This document shows, piece by piece, positions 52,400 to 60,968 of a stretch of 64,000 bases of DNA. The translations under genes were made by a program, and so were the position numbers. The stretch is from Microbacterium sp. USTB-Y. GTDB taxonomy: Bacteria; Actinomycetota; Actinomycetes; Actinomycetales; Microbacteriaceae. Every line of letters starts with the position of its first letter. The stretch's first letter is position 1. A model generated the notes under the pieces. The model was not told where the DNA came from and ran no database searches. It worked only from the letters and a program-made list of their open reading frames with translations. The DNA lies in NCBI RefSeq assembly GCF_023703415.1, contig NZ_JAGMTU010000001.1, positions 682,001 through 746,000 on the forward strand, written 5' to 3'.

Positions 52400-55300
52400 T
52401 CATCGGGCGGCGTCGTAGGCGGCGGTCACGGTGCGCTGCCCCGCGGGTCCGGACACCGTCACGGTGACGGACCCCGCGGGCAGGGAGGGCAGCGGCGTGG
52501 TGAACGCCGCGTCGATCCTGGCCCCGGCGGCGACCGCCGGAAAGGTCCGCGTGCCGTACTTCGTGACGACCTTGACGTCGGCGGCGGTCGAGGACGTGTT
52601 GGTCACCGTCACCGTGAGGGTGGTCGTCGTCCCGGCGATCGCCGCCTTCGCCGACGCGTCCGCGCCGAGCGTCGGGGCCGGATCCACGACGGTGATCTCC
52701 GGGAGGGTCACCGAGCGGTCGCCGAGCCGGGCGCTGATCGTCGCCGTGCCCGCTGCCCCGGCCGTCGCGGTCGGCGCGAGTGCGATGCCCCCCGCGTCGG
52801 TGGTCGCGGTCGCCGTGGTCGCGGCCCCGAAGGTCGCCCCCTGCGCGGTGAACGTCACCGTCAGGCCGGCCACGGGGTTGCCGTCGGCGTCGACCGCCTT
52901 CGCCCCGACGCCGGTGAAGGCGGTGCCGCTTTGCACGGTCCTCGCCGTGCCGAGGGCGAGCAGATCGGCGACAGCCCCCGCGGTCGCGGCGGCCAGCCGC
53001 AGCCCGGAGACCGGGCCGGTCACGCCCTGGTCGGTCGCCCGGTACTCGACGAGCGCGGCCGCCGTGCCCGGCACCGCGAACGGTGCCGCATAAGGCTGCC
53101 AGGCGCCCCCGTCGATGCGGTACTCGATGCCCGTCGATCCCGCCGGGACCGTGTGCAGCGTCACCGTGCGCCCCGAAGCCGCCGCGACCACCGCGGGCAG
53201 GGAGGAGGGATCCGGTGCGGCTTTGCCGATCGTGAACGACGCCACGACGGCGCGGTGGTTGCTCGCCCAGGCGTTGCGGAGCACGGCGGTCGGCGAGGGC
53301 CAGCCGGCCACGACCGTGTTGGCCCCGAGCACCTGCAGCGCGGATCCGGCGTAGTGCACGGCGTCGATGCGGTCCTGCGGCTCGTCGGCGCCGGAGGGCG
53401 CCTTCACGACGATCGGAGACCAGGTGCTTCCCGGGTCGGCGACGGGATCGGGGTTCGCGGTGCGGTACGCGTCCGCGAGCCCGGCCTGCGCGAGGCGGGC
53501 GGGCACGGGCCAGTCCACGGCGCCGACGCCGCAGTGGGCGGCGGCGGTCGCGGCGGTCCAGTCGGCGCCCGACGGGGACTCCAGGTCGGAGAGCACGACC
53601 ACCGGGGTCGCGCCCGAAGTCTCCTGTCCGATCGCCGTCGCGAGCGCGTCGACCTGCGCGTACCGGATGCTGCCGCGCTCCGCGGCGACGAGCGTCGCAG
53701 GGTCGGCGACCCCGCCGAGGCAGGCCGCCTCGGGCCCGTACCCGGTGCGGTCGAGCCCCAGGGTCCACACGCGGACCTTCCGTCCGAGCACGTCGACGGT
53801 CGCCCCCATGCCCGGCTGATCGCCGACCACGGTGCGCGCGCTGAGCGGGTGCGGCGAGATCAGGCCGACGCCGCCGGGTCCCTCGAGCGCGTTCCAGCCG
53901 AGCGCCTTCGCGAGGGCCGTCGCGGCGGTGCCGTCGTCCTGCTGCACCCCGATCACGTCGAAGCCGTTCTCGGCGATCACGGCGAGGTTCTTGAGCATCG
54001 CGTCGTTGACGTGCCCGCCCGCGTCCCAGAGGTTCCAGGTCACCGCGTCGAAGGGCGCCGCGGCGTCGGCCGGGATCACCGGGACCTCGACCTCGATGCG
54101 GGCGGTGGTCGTGCCGTCCGTCGCCTCGACGGTGAGGGAGCCCGGGTCGGCGGGCGCCGTCGCCGGTGCGGTGCCGGTCACGACGCCCTGGGCGTCGACG
54201 TTCAGCCACTCATCCCCCTCGACCTTCGTGTAGGAGGTCACGGATCCGCCGTTCCAGAGGCCCGCGACGGACTGCGAGACCGCTGCCCCGGCGCGCACGG
54301 AAGGCGCCCGCAGCACGCCCGACACGAAGCCGCGGGCGACGGTGGACCCATCGGTCACGACGTCGCCGGAGTGGGTCGCGGTGTAGTCGTTCTGGACCTG
54401 CGCGGCGGAGATCGCGCGGTCGTAGAAGTCGAAGGTGTCGATCGCGGCGTTCACGAAGCCGTCGCCGTCGTCGAGCAGAGACCCCTCGGCGCCGACCCGG
54501 AAGGGATAGCCGCTGACCAGGGAGAACCCGGATCCGAGGCTCGTGCTCTGCGCGGTCTGCTCGCCGTCGACATAGGTCGTCATGGTGCCCGCCGCGCGGT
54601 CGACGACGACCGCGACGTGGTGCCAGGCTCCGATGACCGAGGTGCGGCTGGCGTCGGCGAGGTAGTTCTGCGTCGTCGAGGTGCCGTTCTGCCCGAAGCA
54701 CCCGCGCAGGATCCCCGGGCTGCCGGCGGTGTTGTAGAGCGTCGCACCGCGGTTGTAGCAGTGCCGGAAGTCCTGGTTGGAGACGAGGGGCGAGTCGGAG
54801 CTCGACGAGGCCTCCTTCAGCCAGAACGCGTAGGAGAAGCTTCCGGATCCGTCGGTGCGACCCGGAACGAGCGGCAGCGAGAAGAAGTTCACGCCGCGCG
54901 TGCTGCCGTCCGGGGCGTTGACGTACGCCGCCTTGCCGGACGTCCCGGCGACGTACGACGGCGTCCCCGACCAGGTCGCGTCGTTGCCGCGGCCGGAGGA
55001 GTCGGGGATCGCGGTGCCGTCGCCCGTCTCGAAGTCATAGGAGGCGAACGGAGCTACGGTGTCGCCGGGGGCGCGCAGCCGGCTCCAGATCGCGGAGAGC
55101 GTGACTGTGGTGTCCGCGCGGACCGTGAGGTCGGCCACCGTCTGCCCGTCGGCGTAGACGACCTGGCCCTTCGCGCTCAGCGCCCAGCCCTGGAACTGGT
55201 AGCCGGGGCGGACGAACGCGTTGGTCGGGAGGGCCGCGGACTTCCCGATCGTGAGGGTCTGCGCCGGCATCGCCCCGGAGGCGGCGCCGTTGCCGTCGAA

Positions 55301-56275
55301 GGCCGCCGTGTAGGTGCCCGAGTCGGGCTTGAGCGTCGAGTAGTCGTCGGCGACCTGGGCGGCGGGCAGCACCGCGTTGTAGAACCGCAGGTCGTCGATC
55401 GCGGCGTTCACGTAGCCGTCGCTGACGTCCTTCTCGCTGCCGCTGAACCCGCCGATGTTGAACGCGAACCCGCTCTTCAGGTTCGTGGAGGCCGTCACCT
55501 CGCCCGCCGCCGAGCGCTTGGTCTCGACGCCGTCCGTGTAGACGATGATGACGTTCGCCGTGCGATCGACGGTCACGGCGACGTGGTGCCAGGATCCGGC
55601 GATGTTCGGGGACGCGTTGTTCAGGTAGCGCTTGGTGCCGCCGGCCGTCGTGCCCCAGCACGCCTGCAGCACGCCCTGCGTGGTCTGGTTGTAGAGCGTG
55701 AGCCCCGCGTTGTTGCAGGACGCGAAGTCCTGGTTGCTCATGAGCGTTCCGTACGACGTGCGGCTCTGCTCCGACACCCAGAACTCGTAGGAGAAGCTCC
55801 CGGATCCGTCGGTCTTGCCCGCCAGCAGCGGCAGCTTCACGTAGTTCGTGCCGAGGCCGATCGTTGCCGCGGACCCGGAGACGCCCGGGCGGTACCCCGG
55901 CGATCCGACCCAGGTCGCGTCGTTGCCGTTGCCCGAGACGTCCTTCACCGTGGATCCGCTGTCGGCGTCGAAGGCGTACGCCGCGACCGGGGCGATCGCC
56001 CCCGGCACCGCCGCGCGCACGGCCGGGGCGGGCGCGGCCGGTGGCGCGGTCGTGACGGCCGGCTGCGGCTCCGGATCGGACGGCGGTGCGGTCGGCGCCG
56101 GCGACGAGGAGGCGGGCGGCGTGCTCGCGGACGGATCCGGGGCGGACGTCGCCGACGGGGCGGGCGCCGGGTCGGCGACGGCAGCCGGCGTCGCGGCCAG
56201 CGTCGAGACGACGAGGGCGGCGCCCACGACGGCGGTGAGGGCGAAGCGGCGCAGGCGCCGGCGCGGGACGGTCAT
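52400..56275 (-). CDS. Large secreted protein: two LamG domains, EEP nuclease-like fold, Ig-like domains
   Basis: A 1291-aa exported protein. Signal peptide (1-34), Pro/Ser/Thr linker (to about 85), LamG-like domain (about 95-300, VSGNGNDATWVGSP, SGSFSYEFWVSE, SWHHVAVTVDR), Flg_new/InlB-like beta repeat (about 305-385), second LamG (400-610), EEP (DNase I-like) domain (about 720-1040), Big_1-type Ig domain (about 1110-1210), final beta domain. The EEP has VTWNLWDAGG but Gln for the catalytic Glu in DVIGVQQ, TLGLD for a His-containing segment and SNH for SDH, so it is probably inactive. GGAG supports the ATG at 56275. In an operon with phospholipase C. Confidence 0.82.
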   Translation of the reverse strand: MTVPRRRLRRFALTAVVGAALVVSTLAATPAAVADPAPAPSATSAPDPSASTPPASSSPAPTAPPSDPEPQPAVTTAPPAAPAPAVRAAVPGAIAPVAAYAFDADSGSTVKDVSGNGNDATWVGSPGYRPGVSGSAATIGLGTNYVKLPLLAGKTDGSGSFSYEFWVSEQSRTSYGTLMSNQDFASCNNAGLTLYNQTTQGVLQACWGTTAGGTKRYLNNASPNIAGSWHHVAVTVDRTANVIIVYTDGVETKRSAAGEVTASTNLKSGFAFNIGGFSGSEKDVSDGYVNAAIDDLRFYNAVLPAAQVADDYSTLKPDSGTYTAAFDGNGAASGAMPAQTLTIGKSAALPTNAFVRPGYQFQGWALSAKGQVVYADGQTVADLTVRADTTVTLSAIWSRLRAPGDTVAPFASYDFETGDGTAIPDSSGRGNDATWSGTPSYVAGTSGKAAYVNAPDGSTRGVNFFSLPLVPGRTDGSGSFSYAFWLKEASSSSDSPLVSNQDFRHCYNRGATLYNTAGSPGILRGCFGQNGTSTTQNYLADASRTSVIGAWHHVAVVVDRAAGTMTTYVDGEQTAQSTSLGSGFSLVSGYPFRVGAEGSLLDDGDGFVNAAIDTFDFYDRAISAAQVQNDYTATHSGDVVTDGSTVARGFVSGVLRAPSVRAGAAVSQSVAGLWNGGSVTSYTKVEGDEWLNVDAQGVVTGTAPATAPADPGSLTVEATDGTTTARIEVEVPVIPADAAAPFDAVTWNLWDAGGHVNDAMLKNLAVIAENGFDVIGVQQDDGTAATALAKALGWNALEGPGGVGLISPHPLSARTVVGDQPGMGATVDVLGRKVRVWTLGLDRTGYGPEAACLGGVADPATLVAAERGSIRYAQVDALATAIGQETSGATPVVVLSDLESPSGADWTAATAAAHCGVGAVDWPVPARLAQAGLADAYRTANPDPVADPGSTWSPIVVKAPSGADEPQDRIDAVHYAGSALQVLGANTVVAGWPSPTAVLRNAWASNHRAVVASFTIGKAAPDPSSLPAVVAAASGRTVTLHTVPAGSTGIEYRIDGGAWQPYAAPFAVPGTAAALVEYRATDQGVTGPVSGLRLAAATAGAVADLLALGTARTVQSGTAFTGVGAKAVDADGNPVAGLTVTFTAQGATFGAATTATATTDAGGIALAPTATAGAAGTATISARLGDRSVTLPEITVVDPAPTLGADASAKAAIAGTTTTLTVTVTNTSSTAADVKVVTKYGTRTFPAVAAGARIDAAFTTPLPSLPAGSVTVTVSGPAGQRTVTAAYDAAR

Positions 56276-56341
56276 GCGGGACTCCATCGGATCGGGTGCT
56301 GCGGTGTTCGGGACTCGGTGCGGTGCGCGGCGGCGACGCGG

Positions 56342-58534
56342 TCAGGCCGGCAGCTGCGCGACGCGACCCGCGTAGCGGTGCCGCCAGCCGGTGTTCGCGT
56401 CGGCGGTGATGACGACGTCGTAGTAGCCCTCGTCGGTGGGCCAGGTGATCTTCTCCGTGCCGCCCGGCTTCACCCAGATGCGCTGGGCGGTGCCGGCGTG
56501 GTCGTTCGGCACGAGGCTGTAGTGCACCGGCTGACGCCCGTCGTTGCGTAGCGCGATCTGCACCGTCGGCGTCGCGCCCGGGAGGAGATCGACGTCGACG
56601 CGGGGCACTCCCGCGCCGTTCTGCCCGGCCGGGACGACCGTGCCGGCGTGCGAGCGGACGAATCCGTCCGGACCGTAGACCGAGAACGCGTAGCGGCCGT
56701 CCTGCGCGGTCGCGTCCCACACGTGCGCCGCGGGCTTGGCCGCCGACACCGTGTAGGGCGTGTTCGCGAACGGGAGGTACCTGTCCGGGAAGGCCTGCAG
56801 GCTCACCGCCTTGCCGGCGGGGCCGCCCACGAGGCTCAGCTGCACGCTGACCTTCCCCGTCTTGCGGTCCTCCACGAACACGCCGTGCGGGTGGTACGAC
56901 AGCGGACGGTGCTTGAGCGGGGTGCTCGACCACTTGTCGGCCGGCGGCACCTGGGTGCCGATCGTGCCGCCCGCGCGGGCGATCTGCACGAGCGCGTCGG
57001 TGTCGGGCAGGGACGGCACGTCGATCACGGGGTGCGCGAAGTCCATCGCGCTCGTGAGGTCGCCGCTGATGCCCCGGCGCCAGGCCGTGATCGTGGTCGA
57101 CAGCGCCGGGGTGCCGATCGCGGTCGTCCACGTCTCCAGGAACCGGATGAGCGAGGTGTGGTCGAACGTCTCGGTGCCGACCCAGCCGCCACGCGTCCAC
57201 GGCGAGACGAGGATGGTCGGGATCCGGGCTCCGTAGCCGATGGGGGTGGATCCGTTGTACTCGCCCGGGGTGCCCGGCTCGGCGAACGGCGGCAGCACGT
57301 GGTCGAAGTACCCGTCGTTCTCGTCGAACGTCATGATGAGCAGCGTGCTCTTCCAGATGTCCGGGTTGCTCTGCAGCGTCTGGATCACGCGGTTCGAGAA
57401 GTGCGCGCCGTGCTCGGGGTTCGCCGAGGGGTGCTCGGACCAGCTGTACGGCGCGACGATCCAGGAGACCTGCGGCAGCGGGTACTGCGCGCCGGGCTTG
57501 CACGCGGCGATGAAGTCCTTCAGCACGCCGTTGAGGTTGGCGTCGCTGTCGTTGTTGACGACGCCGGTCGACGCGTAGGGCGCGGATCCCGCGCGCCACA
57601 CCAGGCCCGTGCCGGCCGCGTTCTTCGTGGCGTCGTTGCGGTTCGCCGTGTCCTGCGCGGACGAGCCAGACGTCGTGAAGGCGTTGAAGCCGCGGATCGG
57701 GTTGTCGGTGTAGTCGCCGACCCAGCTGGATCCGTTGTTCGTGTTGTCGACGTAGATCCGCCACGACACGCCCGCGGCCTGCAGTGCCTCGGGGTAGGTC
57801 TGCCAGGCGCGGTTGCCGTTGGACTCGCCGCCGTTGTCGACGACGCCGCCCGACGTGCCGGTCCACGCGTAGAGGCGGTTCGGCGTGGTCGGGCCCATGA
57901 CCGAGCAGTGCCAGTTGTCGCAGATCGTGTAGGCGCTCGCGAGCGAGTACTGCCAGGGGATCTCCTCGCCGGAGACGTAGTGCATGGTGTTGGCGCCCTT
58001 GGCCCCGACCCAGTTGTTGTAGCGCCCGCCGGCCCATGCCGACGTGCCGCCCGAGTAGGAGTGGTCCAGGCCCGTGGTCGTACCGGCGACCGTGGTCACC
58101 CGGCCGGGCTTCACGAAGGAGGATCCCTGCGGCTGGGAGAAGACGTCCGTGCCGTTGGGGAACCGCAGCGCCTGCTTGTCGTCGAAACCGCGCACGCCCG
58201 GGAGCGCACCGTAGTAGTGGTCGAACGAGCGGTTCTCCTGCATGAGGATCACGACGTGCTTGATGTCGGTGATGTCGCCCGAGAAGCCCTCGGGCAGGGC
58301 ATAGGCGCGCGCGCCGCCCGCGGCGAGCGCTCCGCGGCCCGCGCCGGTCGCCGCCGAGGCGGAGGAGGTCGCGGCCCCGGCGCCGATCCCCGCACCCACG
58401 GCGGCGGCGCCGCCCAGCAGGCCGAGCGCGCGCAGCATGCCGCGGCGGGTGAGCCCGGAGCGGAGGACCTCGTCGGGGACGGTCCGCGGGCGGTCGTAGG
58501 GGTCCGGGGTGAACGGGACGGGCTCGCTGGACAT
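56342..58534 (-). CDS. Tat-exported phospholipase C (bacterial PLC family)
   Basis: A 730-aa enzyme that should release phosphorylated headgroups from phospholipids. The Tat signal is SGLTRRGMLRALGLLGGAAAVGAG (residues about 26-49). The catalytic domain begins IKHVVILMQENRSFDHYYGALPGVRGFDD, followed by MTFDENDGYFDHVLPP and FDHTSLIRFLE (metal-site segments of the phosphoesterase superfamily). Two DUF756 beta domains end the protein (SYHPHGVFVEDRKTGKVSV, then YAFSVYGPDGFVRSHAGTV). GAGGAG precedes the ATG at 58534. A predicted PHO box lies 60 bp upstream, so the enzyme probably serves phosphate starvation. Confidence 0.92.
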   Translation of the reverse strand: MSSEPVPFTPDPYDRPRTVPDEVLRSGLTRRGMLRALGLLGGAAAVGAGIGAGAATSSASAATGAGRGALAAGGARAYALPEGFSGDITDIKHVVILMQENRSFDHYYGALPGVRGFDDKQALRFPNGTDVFSQPQGSSFVKPGRVTTVAGTTTGLDHSYSGGTSAWAGGRYNNWVGAKGANTMHYVSGEEIPWQYSLASAYTICDNWHCSVMGPTTPNRLYAWTGTSGGVVDNGGESNGNRAWQTYPEALQAAGVSWRIYVDNTNNGSSWVGDYTDNPIRGFNAFTTSGSSAQDTANRNDATKNAAGTGLVWRAGSAPYASTGVVNNDSDANLNGVLKDFIAACKPGAQYPLPQVSWIVAPYSWSEHPSANPEHGAHFSNRVIQTLQSNPDIWKSTLLIMTFDENDGYFDHVLPPFAEPGTPGEYNGSTPIGYGARIPTILVSPWTRGGWVGTETFDHTSLIRFLETWTTAIGTPALSTTITAWRRGISGDLTSAMDFAHPVIDVPSLPDTDALVQIARAGGTIGTQVPPADKWSSTPLKHRPLSYHPHGVFVEDRKTGKVSVQLSLVGGPAGKAVSLQAFPDRYLPFANTPYTVSAAKPAAHVWDATAQDGRYAFSVYGPDGFVRSHAGTVVPAGQNGAGVPRVDVDLLPGATPTVQIALRNDGRQPVHYSLVPNDHAGTAQRIWVKPGGTEKITWPTDEGYYDVVITADANTGWRHRYAGRVAQLPA

Positions 58535-58594
58535 GGACGCTCCTCGGGACGGCGGGTGGGCGACCGGATCGGTGCCGACCTCGAGGACAGCAAG

Positions 58595-58616
58595 CGGAGG
58601 GGAACGGCGGGTGAAC
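58595..58616 (-). promoter_or_regulatory. Predicted PHO box (PhoP site) of the phospholipase C operon
   Basis: On the minus strand, two adjacent 11-nt repeats: GTTCACCCGCC and GTTCCCCTCCG, then CTTGCTGTCCTCGAGGTC. Both the tandem GTTC units and the following TTGCTG-CCTCG element also occur at 36431-36476. Confidence 0.6.
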
Positions 58617-58700
58617 GCGGGAGGACGAACCGGTGGCATCGGGCCGGGATGCCCCGGATCCGGTCGCCGAGCGTGCACACTGGGCTGTCTCCGCCGCCTC

Positions 58701-58886
58701 CCCCCGGGGTCGTTGAGCGAGGACGGCGCAACCCGCCCCTCCCCGGGGTCGTTGAGCGAGGACGGCGCAGCCGCCCGAGACGAAACGCGCCGCCCGTCCG
58801 AACGGCCGCCCCACCGGGCCGCCCCTCCCCCTGGGGTCGTTGAGCGAGGACGGCGCAGCCGCCCGAGACGAAACGCGCCGCCCGCC
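58701..58886. repeat. Three tandem REP-like copies, GTTGAGCGAG family
   Basis: Copies start near 58701 (truncated), 58741 and 58826. Each has C(C/T)GGGGTCGTTGAGCGAG, then GACGGCGCA; the last two continue GCCGCCCGAGACGAAACGCGCCGCCCG. They fill the 358-bp gap between phospholipase C and the HutC regulator. A related copy lies at 17096-17130. Confidence 0.75.
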
Positions 58887-58892
58887 CTGAGC

Positions 58893-59633
58893 TCAGAGCG
58901 CGGTGCGGACCGTCTGCCCCGCCTCGATCTCGAACGCGATCGCCCCCGCGCGGTAGCGGTCCACGCCGAGCTCCACGAGCCGTCCCTCGCGCGTCGTCGT
59001 GGTGCGGCCCACCTGCAGCAGCGGACTCGAGCGCCGCACGCCGAGCAGCGCCGCGTCCTCGGTCGTCGCGGCGGCCGCCTCGATCCGATGGTTCGTCGAG
59101 GCGACGCGGATCCCGGCCTCGGCGAGCGCGGCCGTGGTCGAGCGCACGTCGTCCGGCATCAGGGTGACGACCTCGGCGACCCACGGCGCCCAGACCGATC
59201 GCTCGATCATGACCGGCAGCCCGTCCAGCGTGCGCAGCCGCACGAAACGGTGCAGCGGCGCGCCGAGCCGGATCCGGAACAGCTGGGCCTCACGCGCGTC
59301 GGCGGGCCCGACGGTGCGGGACGTGATCGTGCCGCCCGGCGTGCGCCCGCCCTCGCTCGCCCACTCGGTGAACGACTGCATCCGCGCGAAGCCCTGCGTC
59401 TGATGCGCAGCCTGCACGATCCAGCCGCCGCGCGGCCGCGAGACCACGAGCGACAGCCGGGCGAGCCGGGCGAGCGCCCCGCGGATCACGCTGCGGGTCG
59501 TGCCGTACTCGACGCTCAGCGCCGCCTCGCTGGGGAGGCGCGTGCCGGCGGCGAACCCGCCCTCGGCGATCCGCCGGCGCAGGTCCGCGGAGATCTGCGC
59601 CGTGCGCGAGCCCTCGCGGCCGCCCTCGGTCAC
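58893..59633 (-). CDS. GntR/HutC family regulator (UTRA domain)
   Basis: A 246-aa regulator with a GntR winged helix (AQISADLRRRIAEGGFAAGTRLPSEAALSVEYGTTRSVIRGALARLARLSLV) and a UTRA domain (FRIRLGAPLHRFVRLRTLDGLPVMIERSVW). The start is uncertain: GTG 59633 gives a normal length; an upstream in-frame GTG at 59723 would add 30 residues. A repeat array separates it from phospholipase C; nothing shows that it regulates that operon. Confidence 0.83.
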   Translation of the reverse strand: MTEGGREGSRTAQISADLRRRIAEGGFAAGTRLPSEAALSVEYGTTRSVIRGALARLARLSLVVSRPRGGWIVQAAHQTQGFARMQSFTEWASEGGRTPGGTITSRTVGPADAREAQLFRIRLGAPLHRFVRLRTLDGLPVMIERSVWAPWVAEVVTLMPDDVRSTTAALAEAGIRVASTNHRIEAAAATTEDAALLGVRRSSPLLQVGRTTTTREGRLVELGVDRYRAGAIAFEIEAGQTVRTAL

Positions 59634-59765
59634 GGCGCGCCTGCGGACGCGAGCGAAGAGGTCGACCGGGGCATGCCCCCCATTCTCGCGCACGCGCACC
59701 GGTGGCCCGCCGCGCACAGGCACGACGGGCCACCGGTCACAGGGATCCCGCCCGGGGCGCCGGGC

Positions 59766-60107
59766 TCAGGCCTCCGGCCGGTTCGCGCGCAGCACCTCGA
59801 GCCGCGCTCGGTACTCGGTCTCGTCGACGTCGCCCTTGGCGAAGCGATCGGCGAGGATCTGCTCGGCCGTGCGGCTCTGCGCGGATCCCGCCCACGGCGC
59901 GGTCGCGCCCGGAGCGCCCGGCGTGCCCGGGGCGCCGTGCCAGCCCCAGGGCCCGGGGCCGCCCCAGCGACGGCGGCGCACCAGGATCGCGACGAGGAGG
60001 CCCACGATGACGAGGAACATCAGGGGGCCGATGATGAAGACGGGCCAGAAGGGGTGGAAGCCCAGGTGTCCGGGATGCGCGGCGGCGGCCGCGACGGTTG
60101 CGATCAT
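59766..60107 (-). CDS. SHOCT-domain membrane protein, 113 aa
   Basis: One hydrophobic helix (FWPVFIIGPLMFLVIVGLLVAILV, about 20-43), a Gly/Pro-rich linker (GPGPWGWHGAPGTPGAPGA) and a C-terminal SHOCT motif (AEQILADRFAKGDVDETEYRARLEVL). SHOCT proteins are small and often membrane-linked; function unknown. The upstream region carries GCTCCCCCGGGAGT, a possible site for the neighbouring LuxR regulator. Confidence 0.82.
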   Translation of the reverse strand: MIATVAAAAAHPGHLGFHPFWPVFIIGPLMFLVIVGLLVAILVRRRRWGGPGPWGWHGAPGTPGAPGATAPWAGSAQSRTAEQILADRFAKGDVDETEYRARLEVLRANRPEA

Positions 60108-60208
60108 GAGTGACCATCCTTGGATCGGTTCGGCCGCATCTCGACCGATGGATCCAGCCTCGCGATCTGCGCGCTCCGCCGAATCCGGCCACGGAAGTGA
60201 TTCGACGT

Positions 60209-60222
60209 GCTCCCCCGGGAGT
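60209..60222. promoter_or_regulatory. LuxR-type operator candidate upstream of the SHOCT gene
   Basis: GCTCCCCCGGGAGT (arms CTCCC/GGGAG), about 100 bp before the SHOCT ATG. Similar to TACTCCCGGAGGAGTA at 62238-62253. The rest of the 198-bp gap shows no gene. Confidence 0.45.
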
Positions 60223-60305
60223 CCCGCCCCCCTGTTCGAGTCGCCCCCCGGACCCCGCCCCATCGGCCGGGCTGCGGGGCACGACTCGATCGTGGGGAGA
60301 GGGGG

Positions 60306-60968
60306 CTACTGCCAGCCGGGGGCGACGAGGCCAGTCTCGTAGGCGAGGACGACGAGGTGCACTCGATCCCTCGCGTGCAGCTTCGCCATGATCCGCGACA
60401 CGTGCGTCTTCGCGGTGAGCGGGCTGAGGAACAGGCGTGCCGCGATCTCGTCGTTGGTAAGCCCCTGCCCGACCAGGCGCAGCACCTCGCGCTCGCGCTC
60501 CGTGATGCCGTCGAGCGCCCGCTGGTCGGGCGCATCGCGCAGCCCGACGGTGAGCCGTTCGAGCAGACGCCGGGTGACGCCCGGGGAGAGCAGCGCGTCC
60601 CCCGCGGCGACCACGCGCACGGCGCGCACGAGATCGGCCGGCTCGGTGTCCTTCACGAGGAAGCCGGCGGCGCCGGCGCGCACCGCCCGCACCACGTACT
60701 CGTCGAGCTCGAACGTCGTCACGATCACGACGTGCACGTCGGCGAGAGCCGGATCCGCGGCGATCTGCTCGGTGGCCCACAGCCCGTCGCCGTCCGGCAT
60801 GCGGATGTCCATCAGCACGACGTCCACGGGCGTCTCGCGGATCCTCCGCAGCAGCTCCTGCCCGCCCGACGCCTCCGCGACGACCTCGATGCCGTCCTCC
60901 GCGTCCAGCAGCGCACGGAACCCCGCCCGCACGAGCAGCTGATCGTCGGCCAGCGCGACCCGGATCAC
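60306..60968 (-). CDS. NarL/LuxR-family response regulator
   Basis: A 220-aa regulator. Receiver: VIRVALADDQLLVRAGFRALLD, phosphoacceptor in VVLMDIRMPDGDG, Lys in GFLVKDTEPADL. HTH: GITEREREVLRLVGQGLTNDEIAARLFLSPLTAKTHVSRIMAKL. The GTG at 60968 overlaps the kinase stop (GTGA), so kinase and regulator are coupled. Confidence 0.92.
   Translation of the reverse strand: MIRVALADDQLLVRAGFRALLDAEDGIEVVAEASGGQELLRRIRETPVDVVLMDIRMPDGDGLWATEQIAADPALADVHVVIVTTFELDEYVVRAVRAGAAGFLVKDTEPADLVRAVRVVAAGDALLSPGVTRRLLERLTVGLRDAPDQRALDGITEREREVLRLVGQGLTNDEIAARLFLSPLTAKTHVSRIMAKLHARDRVHLVVLAYETGLVAPGWQ

Noticed and set aside
52184..56551. A 1455-residue plus-strand open frame opposite the LamG/EEP gene
   Set aside because: Same shadow effect: Gly/Arg-rich with no recognisable domain, while the minus strand encodes clear LamG domains.
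59634..59723. 30-residue N-terminal extension of the second HutC regulator
   Set aside because: The added segment is Arg/Pro/Gly-rich, without a ribosome-binding site, and the GTG at 59633 gives the usual length; the choice remains uncertain.
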